A program made the translations under genes and the position numbers. A model generated the notes under the pieces. It was not told the DNA's origin. It did not search any database and saw nothing but the letters and a program-made list of their open reading frames with translations. A DNA stretch of 64,000 nucleotides from Emticicia sp040253585 (GTDB taxonomy: Bacteria > Bacteroidota > Bacteroidia > Cytophagales > Spirosomataceae): the NCBI RefSeq assembly GCF_040253585.1, contig NZ_JBELAU010000002.1:310001-374000 (forward strand), read 5' to 3'. Numbering within the stretch: the stretch's first letter is position 1; every line of letters begins with the position of its first letter. This document shows positions 15,292 to 23,783 of the stretch, one piece after another.

Positions 15292-17217
15292 TTACTTCAA
15301 TGAATTTATCCAAGCGGCTATCTTCAAGGCATCGGCTCTCGGTACTTGCGGCATTGGAGCCATTTCGGTGGCGTATTCTGGCCAGTTTTTAGGTTGTGGC
15401 TTGTAGATTAATTCTACAATTTTAGTGTCCGAATATTTTCTTTTAGCTACATCTTTAAATGCAGGTCCAACCATTCGTTTATCGGCTTGGTGGCAAGCCA
15501 CACAAGTATGTTTCTGTAACAACGGTTTTATCTCTTCAAATGTTGGAGCCTTAGCTACGGCAGTAGCTTTTTTAGCATTCACATCATCTGGTGTTGTTAG
15601 CTTTGCTTCTGCTGTTTTCTCTGCATTAGTCTTTAAATTGGCTGGGCGTGGAATATAGCTACTCATTTTTTCTCCACTCGGAATATTATTGAGTGTATAA
15701 AATGCCAAACCGTGCAAGAGCGTTTTTCCGTCGGTGTCTTTTACTCCATCAGCTTTTAGTTCGTGAATATAATGCTCACGCAAACCATCAACCAATAATC
15801 TTACTTTCAAACCATCATCTGATATTTTTAAGCCTTTTACGGTCAAGAATTTCTCATCAACAGTTGGGCTACCGTAAACAGGTTGGTATTTATAGATAAA
15901 ACTACGGATTTGATAATTTTTGAAATCAGCAGCCGTTGCCTTATTCACAGGTTTTGTAAATTCAACTTCAAAACCATCGGGTGTGGCTTTCATAGTTTTC
16001 ATTTCAAAAGGCATTTTTCCTGTCCAAACTAAGCGTTCGATACCCGCAGTTGTTGTACCTGCCGAACCCCAACCACGGTTGGTTTCACCGACAAACATTG
16101 AGCCGTCATTACCAAAAACCATGCGGAGTGTGCCTGACTGAAAACCATCTTTAAAAGGAAAGGCCGCACCCTGATATTCGCCGTTTACTTTTTCAATGAA
16201 AACACGTGTTAAGTTACTCTTACCTTGGTCACCCACAAAAAGTTGACCTGCAAATGGGCCAAATGCACCATTAGTTTCATCTTTGATGATTTCAGAAGTA
16301 GAGATACCCAAAACTCCGTGAGGCAACCAAACAGCTGGCAATTTTAATTCTGGAACATCTTTTTTCATTTCAAAAAGATACTTTCCACGCTCGGTTTCAA
16401 TGTTTTCGGGTTTGATATAATAACCATTAGCATCTCTCGTTTTACGAGGGTCGATTTTAGCATAAAGTTGCTCAGTTGTGAGTTTTACTGGTGAATTTGG
16501 CTCGCTCGTCCAACGTAAACCCGCTGGATGACCCATGAAATCGCCTTTATTTACTTGAGCAATAAAGCCAGATCCCATCCAGTCGCCTTGATTATCGCCA
16601 TACCAAAATTCGCCATCAATGGCACCGATTCCGCATGGCGAACGCATACCCGTTGCGTAAGGCTCTACTTTTCCATCTTCCGAAATCTTCATTGCCCAGC
16701 CTCTGCCTGGTCGGCGGCTTTCGCCTCTCCACCATTCTTCATCACCGAAAGCTACGTTTCCTGTAATAATCATTGAGCCATCGGGCATTAATTTTGGCCC
16801 GAACGTATATTCGTGGTAATGCCCCGAAATTGGTAGGTTGGCCACAGTTTCGTAAGAATCAGCACGACCATCGCCATTTTTATCGGTCAATTTGGTTAAT
16901 TCACCACGTTGAGCACAGTAAAACGAGCCATTTTTATAGACCAAACCCAAGATTTCGTGCAAACCACTCGCAAATTTTCGGTAGTACGGAGCAGTTCCCG
17001 TATTCATGTACGCATTATTGATAATCCAAATATCGCCACGACGAGTAGCCAAAGCTACATCGCCTGAAGGCATCGTTGTGATACCGCCTACTTCCAAAAG
17101 CATTCCTTCGGGAACGGGCAGCGTAATGATACGGTAATATTCATTTTCAGCAGTATTTTGAGCAAATACACTCGAAAATGTCATTAATAAAATAAATATT
17201 TTTATGATGTTTTTCAT
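15292..17217 (-). CDS. Periplasmic sorbosone dehydrogenase-like protein with cytochrome c domain
   Basis: 641 residues from the ATG at 17217, where a signal peptide begins (MKNIIKIFILLMTFSSVFAQ); an earlier in-frame start adds 14 residues and overlaps the previous gene. Residues about 25-400 form a beta-propeller of the L-sorbosone/glucose dehydrogenase type (GITTMPSGDVALATRRGDIW, GLVYKNGSFYCAQRGEL, GMRSPCGIG, FVGDQGKSNLTRVF). The C-terminal 90 residues form a class I cytochrome c with CVACH as haem-binding CxxCH and a Met ligand in EMAPMPQVP. Electrons from an oxidised sugar could pass to the haem. It follows a DUF1080/PA14 protein 35 bases upstream, so the two probably form an operon. Confidence 0.85.
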   Translation of the reverse strand: MKNIIKIFILLMTFSSVFAQNTAENEYYRIITLPVPEGMLLEVGGITTMPSGDVALATRRGDIWIINNAYMNTGTAPYYRKFASGLHEILGLVYKNGSFYCAQRGELTKLTDKNGDGRADSYETVANLPISGHYHEYTFGPKLMPDGSMIITGNVAFGDEEWWRGESRRPGRGWAMKISEDGKVEPYATGMRSPCGIGAIDGEFWYGDNQGDWMGSGFIAQVNKGDFMGHPAGLRWTSEPNSPVKLTTEQLYAKIDPRKTRDANGYYIKPENIETERGKYLFEMKKDVPELKLPAVWLPHGVLGISTSEIIKDETNGAFGPFAGQLFVGDQGKSNLTRVFIEKVNGEYQGAAFPFKDGFQSGTLRMVFGNDGSMFVGETNRGWGSAGTTTAGIERLVWTGKMPFEMKTMKATPDGFEVEFTKPVNKATAADFKNYQIRSFIYKYQPVYGSPTVDEKFLTVKGLKISDDGLKVRLLVDGLREHYIHELKADGVKDTDGKTLLHGLAFYTLNNIPSGEKMSSYIPRPANLKTNAEKTAEAKLTTPDDVNAKKATAVAKAPTFEEIKPLLQKHTCVACHQADKRMVGPAFKDVAKRKYSDTKIVELIYKPQPKNWPEYATEMAPMPQVPRADALKIAAWINSLK

Positions 17218-17252
17218 TTGAATTCTTTTTAAGTTTTTAGAAACTACGTCTT

Positions 17253-19076
17253 TTACCAAATAATAGAATAGATGATTTTCTCACCTGCTGGAAGCACCAA
17301 TTCTTTCATTCCTGCCGACTCACGGATACTTGGCGTACCTTCGATTACTTTTATGTAGTAGCTGTTTTCGCCAATGATAAATAAACCATCATTTGCTTTT
17401 GTAATGTTTTTAGCAACTGCTAATCTTGCATAAAGATTTGCGGCTGAACCTTTTACAGTAATCTCACGCTTAAACATTTTTCCGTCTTCGCTCGGTGTGG
17501 TTTTGTCTGTTAGGTTTACACCTGCGTAGTCATACTTGAATGTTGGCTGGCCAGCTTCATCTAACTCATATCCACGAGGGCGATAAGACGCATCTAAATC
17601 TCCCCACGCAGCAGATGCAGAACTCAATACATTCAAAAGCGGGGCATCACCAAGAGTTGTTAAGGTTCCCATTGGTTTTGAGCTACCATCGCCACGGTCG
17701 TTCCACATTGGGGTTGTGTTTAAGAAGCCACCTTTCCAGATTTGGAATAAAGCTCCATTGTCCAAATCATACGTATAATGAATATTTTCTTTGTTTCCGA
17801 CCGAAACTGCGTGAACAACTCGTTTGCCTTTTCCTCCTTCACGAATATCCATGAACGAACGAAAAACTACTGGTTCGGTAGTTGGGTTGAGCATGATTGG
17901 TGAAGTAGGATTAGCCACCAACGTAGAATTTGCGTAATGAAGTGCTTGTTTACGAATCGTGGCCGACTCAGCATAAAGACCCAAAGCTGGTGCTAACCAA
18001 CCATCGGCTTTCCAATAATACATTTCAAAATCAACGTCGCCCGCTGGGAGGTCAATCGTTGCTTGGCGGCTTTCGCCCGAATTCAACCACCCATTCTTAA
18101 ACGCATCTACTCCGTTGATTTTCATTTGGGTATTGCCACCATGAACGGCCGTGAAAGTGTATTTTCCGGCATCTGGCACATTGATTTTACCAATATATTT
18201 TACAGCAAATTCGTTTTCGGCATTGCTCACATTCCAGTTCAAGAGAGCAACATTTCCACTTGTTTCTGGCTTTATTTTCTCAATATCGGCTACTGTACGG
18301 AAATTTCCTTTATAAACACCAAATTTCAAATCTTTAAAGGTAAGCGATTTCTGATTGAAACTTTTGTAGGTAATATTACGGAAAGCCACATTGCCGTGGT
18401 CGCCTTGAAAACGTAATGGGCCTTGCGAAACTTCATTGTCTATCAATGCTCCACGAGTTGGGCCTGTAAGTTCAACATTTTCGTGAATCAAAACACCATT
18501 TAAGATGATTGATAAGATTTTGGCATTGCTAATTTTTTTTCCTGCGGCATCGAAGCGTGGTGCTTGAAACGAAATCTTGATATTTTGCCACAAACCTGGT
18601 GCTTTTGCTGCATTTAGCCGTGGAGCTATACCTTGATAACCTTTCGAGCCTTCAGGTTTTGATTCGTCCCAACGCTCGTAAATTCCACCAACATCACCAA
18701 ATTTAGGGCTTTTCTTTCCCCAACTATCGTTCAACTGAATTTCGTAACGGCCTTGTAAATAAATACCTGAATTAGAGCCTTTGGCCATCATAAAATCAAG
18801 GTCAAGGTCTAAATCGCCGTGTTCCATTACAGTCAAAATATCTTTGTCGATGCCATATTTTCCGATTTCATGCTTGCAAGATAAAATCCCTGTGCCTGCT
18901 TCGGTTGTAGTAATATTTGTTTGGTCGATACTTGCATTGATACCACCAACAATACTCCAATTTTCTTTGATTGGGCGAAACGCCGACATATCATTGAGCG
19001 GAAGCACTTGTTGGGCGTAAGTTGTACTTGCCCAAAGGCCACAAAAAATGATGTTTTTAATGAAATTTTTCGTCAT
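17253..19076 (-). CDS. Secreted DUF1080 protein with PA14-like domain
   Basis: 607 residues with a signal peptide (about 1-21, ending STTYA). A DUF1080 domain covers about 70-240 (SNSGIYLQGRYEIQLNDS, GIAPRLNAAKAPGLWQNIKISFQ, GPLRFQGDHGNVAFRNI). A PA14-like carbohydrate-binding fold follows at about 250-370 (AGKYTFTAVHGGNTQMKINGVDAF). The last 230 residues are beta-rich and not recognised. It sits just upstream of the cytochrome c-dehydrogenase protein, a pairing that suggests oxidation or cleavage of an extracellular sugar. Confidence 0.82.
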   Translation of the reverse strand: MTKNFIKNIIFCGLWASTTYAQQVLPLNDMSAFRPIKENWSIVGGINASIDQTNITTTEAGTGILSCKHEIGKYGIDKDILTVMEHGDLDLDLDFMMAKGSNSGIYLQGRYEIQLNDSWGKKSPKFGDVGGIYERWDESKPEGSKGYQGIAPRLNAAKAPGLWQNIKISFQAPRFDAAGKKISNAKILSIILNGVLIHENVELTGPTRGALIDNEVSQGPLRFQGDHGNVAFRNITYKSFNQKSLTFKDLKFGVYKGNFRTVADIEKIKPETSGNVALLNWNVSNAENEFAVKYIGKINVPDAGKYTFTAVHGGNTQMKINGVDAFKNGWLNSGESRQATIDLPAGDVDFEMYYWKADGWLAPALGLYAESATIRKQALHYANSTLVANPTSPIMLNPTTEPVVFRSFMDIREGGKGKRVVHAVSVGNKENIHYTYDLDNGALFQIWKGGFLNTTPMWNDRGDGSSKPMGTLTTLGDAPLLNVLSSASAAWGDLDASYRPRGYELDEAGQPTFKYDYAGVNLTDKTTPSEDGKMFKREITVKGSAANLYARLAVAKNITKANDGLFIIGENSYYIKVIEGTPSIRESAGMKELVLPAGEKIIYSIIW

Positions 19077-19101
19077 TACTGAGATATTAAGGTTAAGATA
19101 A

Positions 19102-19109
19102 CAAAGATA
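19102..19109 (-). promoter_or_regulatory. -7 box (TATCTTTG) upstream of the DUF1080/PA14 gene
   Basis: The complement of CAAAGATA gives TATCTTTG, 25 bases upstream of the ATG at 19076. No TTG was found at the right distance, so only half of the consensus promoter is present. Confidence 0.45.
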
Positions 19110-19236
19110 GAAGCAAAAAATGATTTGAGATAGGGTTTTTAAAAAATTTTAATATTTCAAGAAAAGCAATATTGTCTTGTGTTTTGTCGTAAACTTGCAT
19201 TGAAGTAGCATAATTCTCTGAATTGTGTTAACGCAA

Positions 19237-19277
19237 ACACAATTCAGGCATCGGGTCGCCGAAGCGGTTGTGCTACA
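19237..19277 (+). repeat. 41-base dispersed repeat, copy 1
   Basis: This 41-base stretch matches the reverse complement of 26045-26085 at 35 of 41 positions. The shared core is TCGCCGAAGCG. Here it forms the right half of a longer palindrome: AACACAATTC pairs with GAATTGTGTT at 19219-19229. It lies between the divergent DUF1080/PA14 and nuclease genes. Confidence 0.75.
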
Positions 19278-19296
19278 AATATTCAAATTATCGTAC

Positions 19297-20337
19297 ATGA
19301 AATCTAATCGTATAATTCTTATTTTACTGTTTTTCGGCATTGGATATTTCCTTTATTTCAAAGAAAAGTCAGGGCCGATTGGAAATTTTTGGAAAGTTAT
19401 CACTGGCGTTTTTGAGCCTAAAAGTTCAAAGTCAGAAGAGAAAAACCCGTACAAAGCTCCCGAACCCGACACCGAAGCAACGGCTACCAAAGGTGATAAA
19501 AACAATGAAGACGTAGCAACGGCAACCAATAAAAAAAGCGAAGACACAGAAGAAGAAACTTCGATTTTTGATAAAATAAAAGATAAAGTATTTAATACCG
19601 ATACGCAAGCAGAAATTAGCAATAATGGCGAAATTCCTGATTTTGCTCTTCCCGCTATTCGTAAAGGTGACGAAATTATCAAACACAAAAACTATACTCT
19701 CCGCTACGAAGAAGACTACGAAGTGCCTGCTTGGGTAGTGCATAAGTTGCGTGGAGAATACACCAAAGGCACTGCCAGCCGAGGCGATAACCAGTTTATG
19801 CCCGACCGCAAAGTGAAAGATAATTCAGCTCTTTCGGGCGATTATAGCAGCACTGGTTACGACCGTGGACACATGGTGCCTGCGGGTGATTTTAAGTGCT
19901 GCCAAGAGCTAATGACCGAGACTTTTTATATGAGCAATATTGCCCCACAAGTACCTGATTTCAATCGTGGTATTTGGGAAAACATTGAGAGCCGAATCAG
20001 AGGTTGGGCAATGAGAGACGAAGAATTATTTATCGTTACGGGGCCAGTGCTACGCAAAGGTTTACCAACAATCGGACGATACAATAATGTGGCTGTGCCT
20101 GAGTTTTTTTATAAGATTGTATTATTTTATCAGCCAAAATCAGGTAAAAACCCTCGTGCAATAGCTTTTTTACTACCAAATGAAGCTTTGTTCGGCAAGC
20201 GAATGAATAATTTCGTGGTTTCGGTTGATGAAGTAGAGAAAGCAACAGGTTTAGATTTTTTTGCAAAACTTCCTGCCGATATTCAAACAAAAGTAGAAGC
20301 AAATAGCGATTGGACAGCTTGGACAAAAATTCAATAG
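19297..20337 (+). CDS. Membrane-anchored DNA/RNA non-specific endonuclease (NUC1)
   Basis: 346 residues from ATG at 19297; the upstream in-frame extension is encoded by a repeat and is rejected. One N-terminal hydrophobic helix (about 5-20, RIILILLFFGIGYFLYF) is followed by a long acidic, low-complexity linker (about 45-105) and a beta-beta-alpha metal nuclease domain. The active-site motif is DRGHMVPAGDF with general base H192; the Mg-binding Asn lies downstream, probably in PDFNRGIWENIE. Members cut DNA and RNA, usually outside the cytoplasm. The anchor and spacer suggest it acts in the periplasm. Confidence 0.92.
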   Translation: MKSNRIILILLFFGIGYFLYFKEKSGPIGNFWKVITGVFEPKSSKSEEKNPYKAPEPDTEATATKGDKNNEDVATATNKKSEDTEEETSIFDKIKDKVFNTDTQAEISNNGEIPDFALPAIRKGDEIIKHKNYTLRYEEDYEVPAWVVHKLRGEYTKGTASRGDNQFMPDRKVKDNSALSGDYSSTGYDRGHMVPAGDFKCCQELMTETFYMSNIAPQVPDFNRGIWENIESRIRGWAMRDEELFIVTGPVLRKGLPTIGRYNNVAVPEFFYKIVLFYQPKSGKNPRAIAFLLPNEALFGKRMNNFVVSVDEVEKATGLDFFAKLPADIQTKVEANSDWTAWTKIQ

Positions 20338-20340
20338 TAT

Positions 20341-20373
20341 AAGAAAAGGCTTCGTTAGACGAAGCCTTTTCTT
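20341..20373. terminator. Bidirectional terminator
   Basis: Perfect 14-bp arms AAGAAAAGGCTTCG and CGAAGCCTTTTCTT with loop TTAGA, flanked by T-rich and A-rich runs. It lies 3 bases after each of the convergent nuclease and aspartyl protease stops. Confidence 0.85.
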
Positions 20374-20376
20374 GTT

Positions 20377-21648
20377 TTAAATCATACGCTTTAAGTAGAA
20401 TGTAGCTACTTGTAGTTCTCCTTTTCTCCTAAAGAAAAACTCTACCTCCTTACCTTCTTTTCGAGACAAAATTTTATAAATCTCGCTAATAGTCATATCT
20501 TTTACATTTTGCCCATTCACAAAAATAAGTTCGTCACCTTCTTCCAAACCCGCAGCATCGGCTGGAGAACCTTCAATTACTTTATTAATCACGTATTGAT
20601 TAAACTCGGAACCTTTGGCACGAACATCTAAGCCACTCATATCATGCTCAAATGATTCTTTCATTCGGTTTCGTAAAGGCTTCATAATCATATAGCCATC
20701 ACGGTAATTGAGCGTTACGGTAAAGCGGCGTAATAATTCACAACCAATACTTCCTTGACGTTTAGTATCATCAGCAGTAAATTTCATACTGAACGACAGA
20801 CTATCAGGAAACGAAGCCAAAATATTCTTCATTTCCAAACTTCCCATTCTGATTTTATCGACACGACCAATATTTCCATTGATTTCACCATTTAGCCCAC
20901 GACCAAGATTCGCACGCATAACTCTATCAGGTAAATGAATTGGCTCTTTTTCTCCTGCATTCAGCAAAAGAGCATGACCAGCACCCGTATCAATAACCAG
21001 TCTCATTGGAATAAGTTTTTGGTCATTGCTCACCATCGCAATCGCATCGGTGTATGGTTTTGATTGAGTAAGTACAATCGGGTATTGTGTACCCATTGAT
21101 TTTTTGTACTTGAATTTCTTTGGATCAGTGAGTGTGAGTTTTTTATTTTCAAAATCTATCGTTACAACAAAATTACTGAAAATATCATGTCCGAAAATAC
21201 CGTGAATAGGCACGCCCAAAAACTCAGACAACTGCAATACATCTTCATCTAAAACAACCAAGCTTTGTTGACGAGCAATTACATCACCGATACGAATCGT
21301 ATGCCCAACCGACACATTGGCCATGAGAGCTTCCCCTTCGCCAGCACCCGCAATCTTCACACGACGTACGTATCTAACCCCCAAAGTCAATGCCCGTTTG
21401 GGGTCTGTCACGATAGTTGAGCTAACGCCCGTATCAAGTATAAAACGGAGCGTATCAGAACCATCAAGTTGAGCTTTCAAAACAATGAGATTGGCATGTA
21501 GGTCAAAGTCAAACTTAGCAACTTTCTGATGTTTTCCTCTAAAATGATACCCGTAACGGTCATCTTTTTTTCTGTCTTTTTGACCAAAAGCCAACTGACT
21601 GATTATCAACAAGATAGCTATCAAGCGGAGTTTGGATAAGTTTTCCAT
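20377..21648 (-). CDS. Retropepsin-like aspartyl protease with PDZ domain
   Basis: 423 residues with a signal peptide (about 1-22, ending SQLAFGQ). Two aspartyl protease repeats are present: the first with LRFILDTGVSSTIVT, the second with RLVIDTGAGHALLL, each holding the catalytic D-T-G. A PDZ domain fills the last 90 residues (NKVIEGSPADAAGLEEGDELIFVNGQ). Such PDZ-linked retropepsin-like proteins are common in Bacteroidota; the substrate is unknown. It is convergent with the NUC1 gene and divergent from the six-gene operon. Confidence 0.9.
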   Translation of the reverse strand: MENLSKLRLIAILLIISQLAFGQKDRKKDDRYGYHFRGKHQKVAKFDFDLHANLIVLKAQLDGSDTLRFILDTGVSSTIVTDPKRALTLGVRYVRRVKIAGAGEGEALMANVSVGHTIRIGDVIARQQSLVVLDEDVLQLSEFLGVPIHGIFGHDIFSNFVVTIDFENKKLTLTDPKKFKYKKSMGTQYPIVLTQSKPYTDAIAMVSNDQKLIPMRLVIDTGAGHALLLNAGEKEPIHLPDRVMRANLGRGLNGEINGNIGRVDKIRMGSLEMKNILASFPDSLSFSMKFTADDTKRQGSIGCELLRRFTVTLNYRDGYMIMKPLRNRMKESFEHDMSGLDVRAKGSEFNQYVINKVIEGSPADAAGLEEGDELIFVNGQNVKDMTISEIYKILSRKEGKEVEFFFRRKGELQVATFYLKRMI

Positions 21649-21878
21649 AGCTATTTCAATTTTAACACGAATAATATGATATAATTTTTAGGAAAAATAG
21701 GCTTTTTCCACGAATTACAACACTAATTTAAAGAAAATAGTTTGAGGAATCATACTTATTTTTTGATTATTTTCGAGAAAAAGTACTCATAGGCAATAAA
21801 TTAATAGGTATTTTTAGATATAAACCTCGAATAAGTGAAGTGTGTTGTAGAAAAGTACCTGAAAGAGCGATAAAATCG

Positions 21879-21886
21879 TAGTTTTG
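21879..21886 (+). promoter_or_regulatory. Possible -7 box of the six-gene operon
   Basis: TAGTTTTG fits TAnnTTTG and lies 26 bases before the ATG at 21913. No TTG sits 19-21 bases upstream (the nearest is 31 bases away), so the promoter may be weak, activator-dependent or read by another sigma factor. The rest of the 264-base divergent gap (21649-21912) shows no other feature. Confidence 0.4.
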
Positions 21887-21912
21887 CAGTTCATTTTAAA
21901 AGAGTTTAGCCA

Positions 21913-22899
21913 ATGAAAATTCTGCTTACGGGAGCAACTGGCGGTTTAGGATTTCGGACGTTGGAGTGTTTGATTGAAAACCCGAAAATTGAGAAAATAA
22001 TAGCTACTGGGCGAGTAATCAGACCAACCCATTTTGTAGAACACCAAAAAGTAGATTACCAACTTGGTAATTTAGACGATGCCTATTTTGTCTCGAAACT
22101 CGTCGAACAAGTTGATTATATCGTTCATGCAGCGGCACTTTCTTCACCGTGGGGCAAATACGCAGCGTTTGAGAAAGCTAATGTATTGACGATGAATAAC
22201 TTAATAAATGCCGCTAAAAAGCACCACATCAAGCGTTTTGTGTATGTTTCTACACCGAGTTTGTATTTCAATGGCCAAGACCGATTTAATGTAAAAGAAT
22301 CTGACCCATTGCCCACGACATTTGTCAATGCTTATTCAAAAACAAAACATGAGGCAGAATTATTGGTCGAAAAGTCTGGAATCCCATACGTGACTTTGCG
22401 ACCACGTGCATTGATTGGCCGTGGCGATACGATTATTATGCCTCGATTAATCAGAGCTTTTGAAGAAGGAAAACTAAAAATTATTGGTGATGGAAAAAAT
22501 ATAGTAGATTTGACCTCGCTGGCCAATGTGGCTGATTCTATTGAACTTGCTCTATTTGTTGGCGATACTGCACTCAATCAAATTTACAACATCACCAATG
22601 GCGAACCCGTACAACTTTGGGAAACGATTGAAAAAGTACTTTCAAGGTTAGGATATGAAATGAACAAAAAGAAAGTCCCCTACTCGGTTGTAAAATTTAT
22701 TTCGCAACTCATGGAATTGAAAGCGAAACTAACAAACTATAAAGAACCAGCCCTAACCACTTACGGCGTCGGGATTTTAGCAAAATCATTTACGATGGAT
22801 ATTTCAAAGGCAAAATCGCTCTTGGGATATTCACCAAAAGTATCAACTAATGAAGCCATTAATGAGTTTGTGAGTTGGTATCGTGAAGTCAACGGTTAA
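21913..22899 (+). CDS. NAD-dependent epimerase/dehydratase (extended SDR, 3beta-HSD-like)
   Basis: 328 residues. A Rossmann fold starts MKILLTGATGGLGFRTLE (GxxGxxG at about 7-13). The catalytic Tyr-Lys pair is Y141-S-K-T-K145, with the upstream Ser in YVSTPSLYFNG. It resembles the sterol dehydrogenase/OleD-like subgroup of extended SDRs, which reduce or oxidise a beta-keto or hydroxy group. It is gene 1 of a six-gene operon and is followed 35 bases later by the metallo-hydrolase. The last residues (EVNG) and stop lie inside a short dispersed repeat. The actual substrate is unknown. Confidence 0.88.
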   Translation: MKILLTGATGGLGFRTLECLIENPKIEKIIATGRVIRPTHFVEHQKVDYQLGNLDDAYFVSKLVEQVDYIVHAAALSSPWGKYAAFEKANVLTMNNLINAAKKHHIKRFVYVSTPSLYFNGQDRFNVKESDPLPTTFVNAYSKTKHEAELLVEKSGIPYVTLRPRALIGRGDTIIMPRLIRAFEEGKLKIIGDGKNIVDLTSLANVADSIELALFVGDTALNQIYNITNGEPVQLWETIEKVLSRLGYEMNKKKVPYSVVKFISQLMELKAKLTNYKEPALTTYGVGILAKSFTMDISKAKSLLGYSPKVSTNEAINEFVSWYREVNG

Positions 22900-22917
22900 C
22901 AGTCTGCAGTCAACAGT
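22887..22917. repeat. Dispersed AGTCAACGGTT/CAGTCAACAGT repeat, copy 1
   Basis: The segment starts AGTCAACGGTT and ends CAGTCAACAGT. The same two motifs occur in the same order at 36659-36682. Here it overlaps the stop of the epimerase gene. A related but diverged motif is at 49990-50123. Confidence 0.55.
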
Positions 22918-22934
22918 TTTTTTATCTACTATTT

Positions 22935-23783
22935 ATGAAAGAAGTTAAATTATACCTCAGTTATGCGGGTTATTGTGAAGCCAAAGAAAGCCACAGCATC
23001 AGAGAGGGAGCCAATAAAAGCATCAAATTTCATGCATTATTTGGACTGATTCAACACCCCGAACAAGGCTGGATTTTGTACGATACAGGCTACACAAAAC
23101 GATTTTATGAGTGTACGAAAACATACCCAAATAAAATCTATGCCAATATGACCAAAGTTTTCGTGACTGAAGAAGATGAAATAAAGAATCAACTCAAGCA
23201 TTTTGGTTTACAACCAACTGATATTAAGCACATTATCATTACTCACTTTCACGCCGACCATGTGGCAGGTTTAAAAGATTTTGATGAAGCAACTTTTTAT
23301 TGTTCACGAGCAGCATTTAAGCAATATAGCGAAATCAGTAAATTTTGGGCGTTTAGTAAAGCCATTTTAAAAGACCTAATTCCCGAAGATTTCGAGAAAA
23401 GACTAAAAATCATTGAAGATTATGGAAAACTCCTCAACGATGAAATATTTGGAAAAAAATATGATTTATTCGGTGACGATTCTTTAATAATCTATGATTT
23501 ACCTGGTCATGCTACTGGACAAATCGGCGTAAAATTAAAGACCCAAAAACAGCAGTATTTTCTGATTGCAGATGCTTGCTGGAACAAGAAATCTTACGAA
23601 GAAATGCGACTTCCGCCATCAATCGTTCGACTATTTTTTGATTCTTGGCAAGATTTCAAGGATAGCCTTCAGAAAGTAAATCTATTTCACAAAAAATTTC
23701 CAGAGATAACGATTGTACCTACGCATTGCTCGGCAACAACGTCGGCTCTTGTTTCAACTCATTACGACCTCAATGCTCTTTAA
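22935..23783 (+). CDS. MBL-fold metallo-hydrolase
   Basis: 282 residues. The zinc motif HFHADH lies at 104-109, followed by AGLKDFDEATFYCS. A second metal His appears in DLPGHATGQIG and an Asp in FLIADACWNKK. The overall order matches N-acyl homoserine lactonase-like or glyoxalase II-like MBL enzymes, which open lactones or cleave thioesters. In this operon it could release or hydrolyse an acyl intermediate. It overlaps the next gene by 11 bases. Confidence 0.88.
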   Translation: MKEVKLYLSYAGYCEAKESHSIREGANKSIKFHALFGLIQHPEQGWILYDTGYTKRFYECTKTYPNKIYANMTKVFVTEEDEIKNQLKHFGLQPTDIKHIIITHFHADHVAGLKDFDEATFYCSRAAFKQYSEISKFWAFSKAILKDLIPEDFEKRLKIIEDYGKLLNDEIFGKKYDLFGDDSLIIYDLPGHATGQIGVKLKTQKQQYFLIADACWNKKSYEEMRLPPSIVRLFFDSWQDFKDSLQKVNLFHKKFPEITIVPTHCSATTSALVSTHYDLNAL

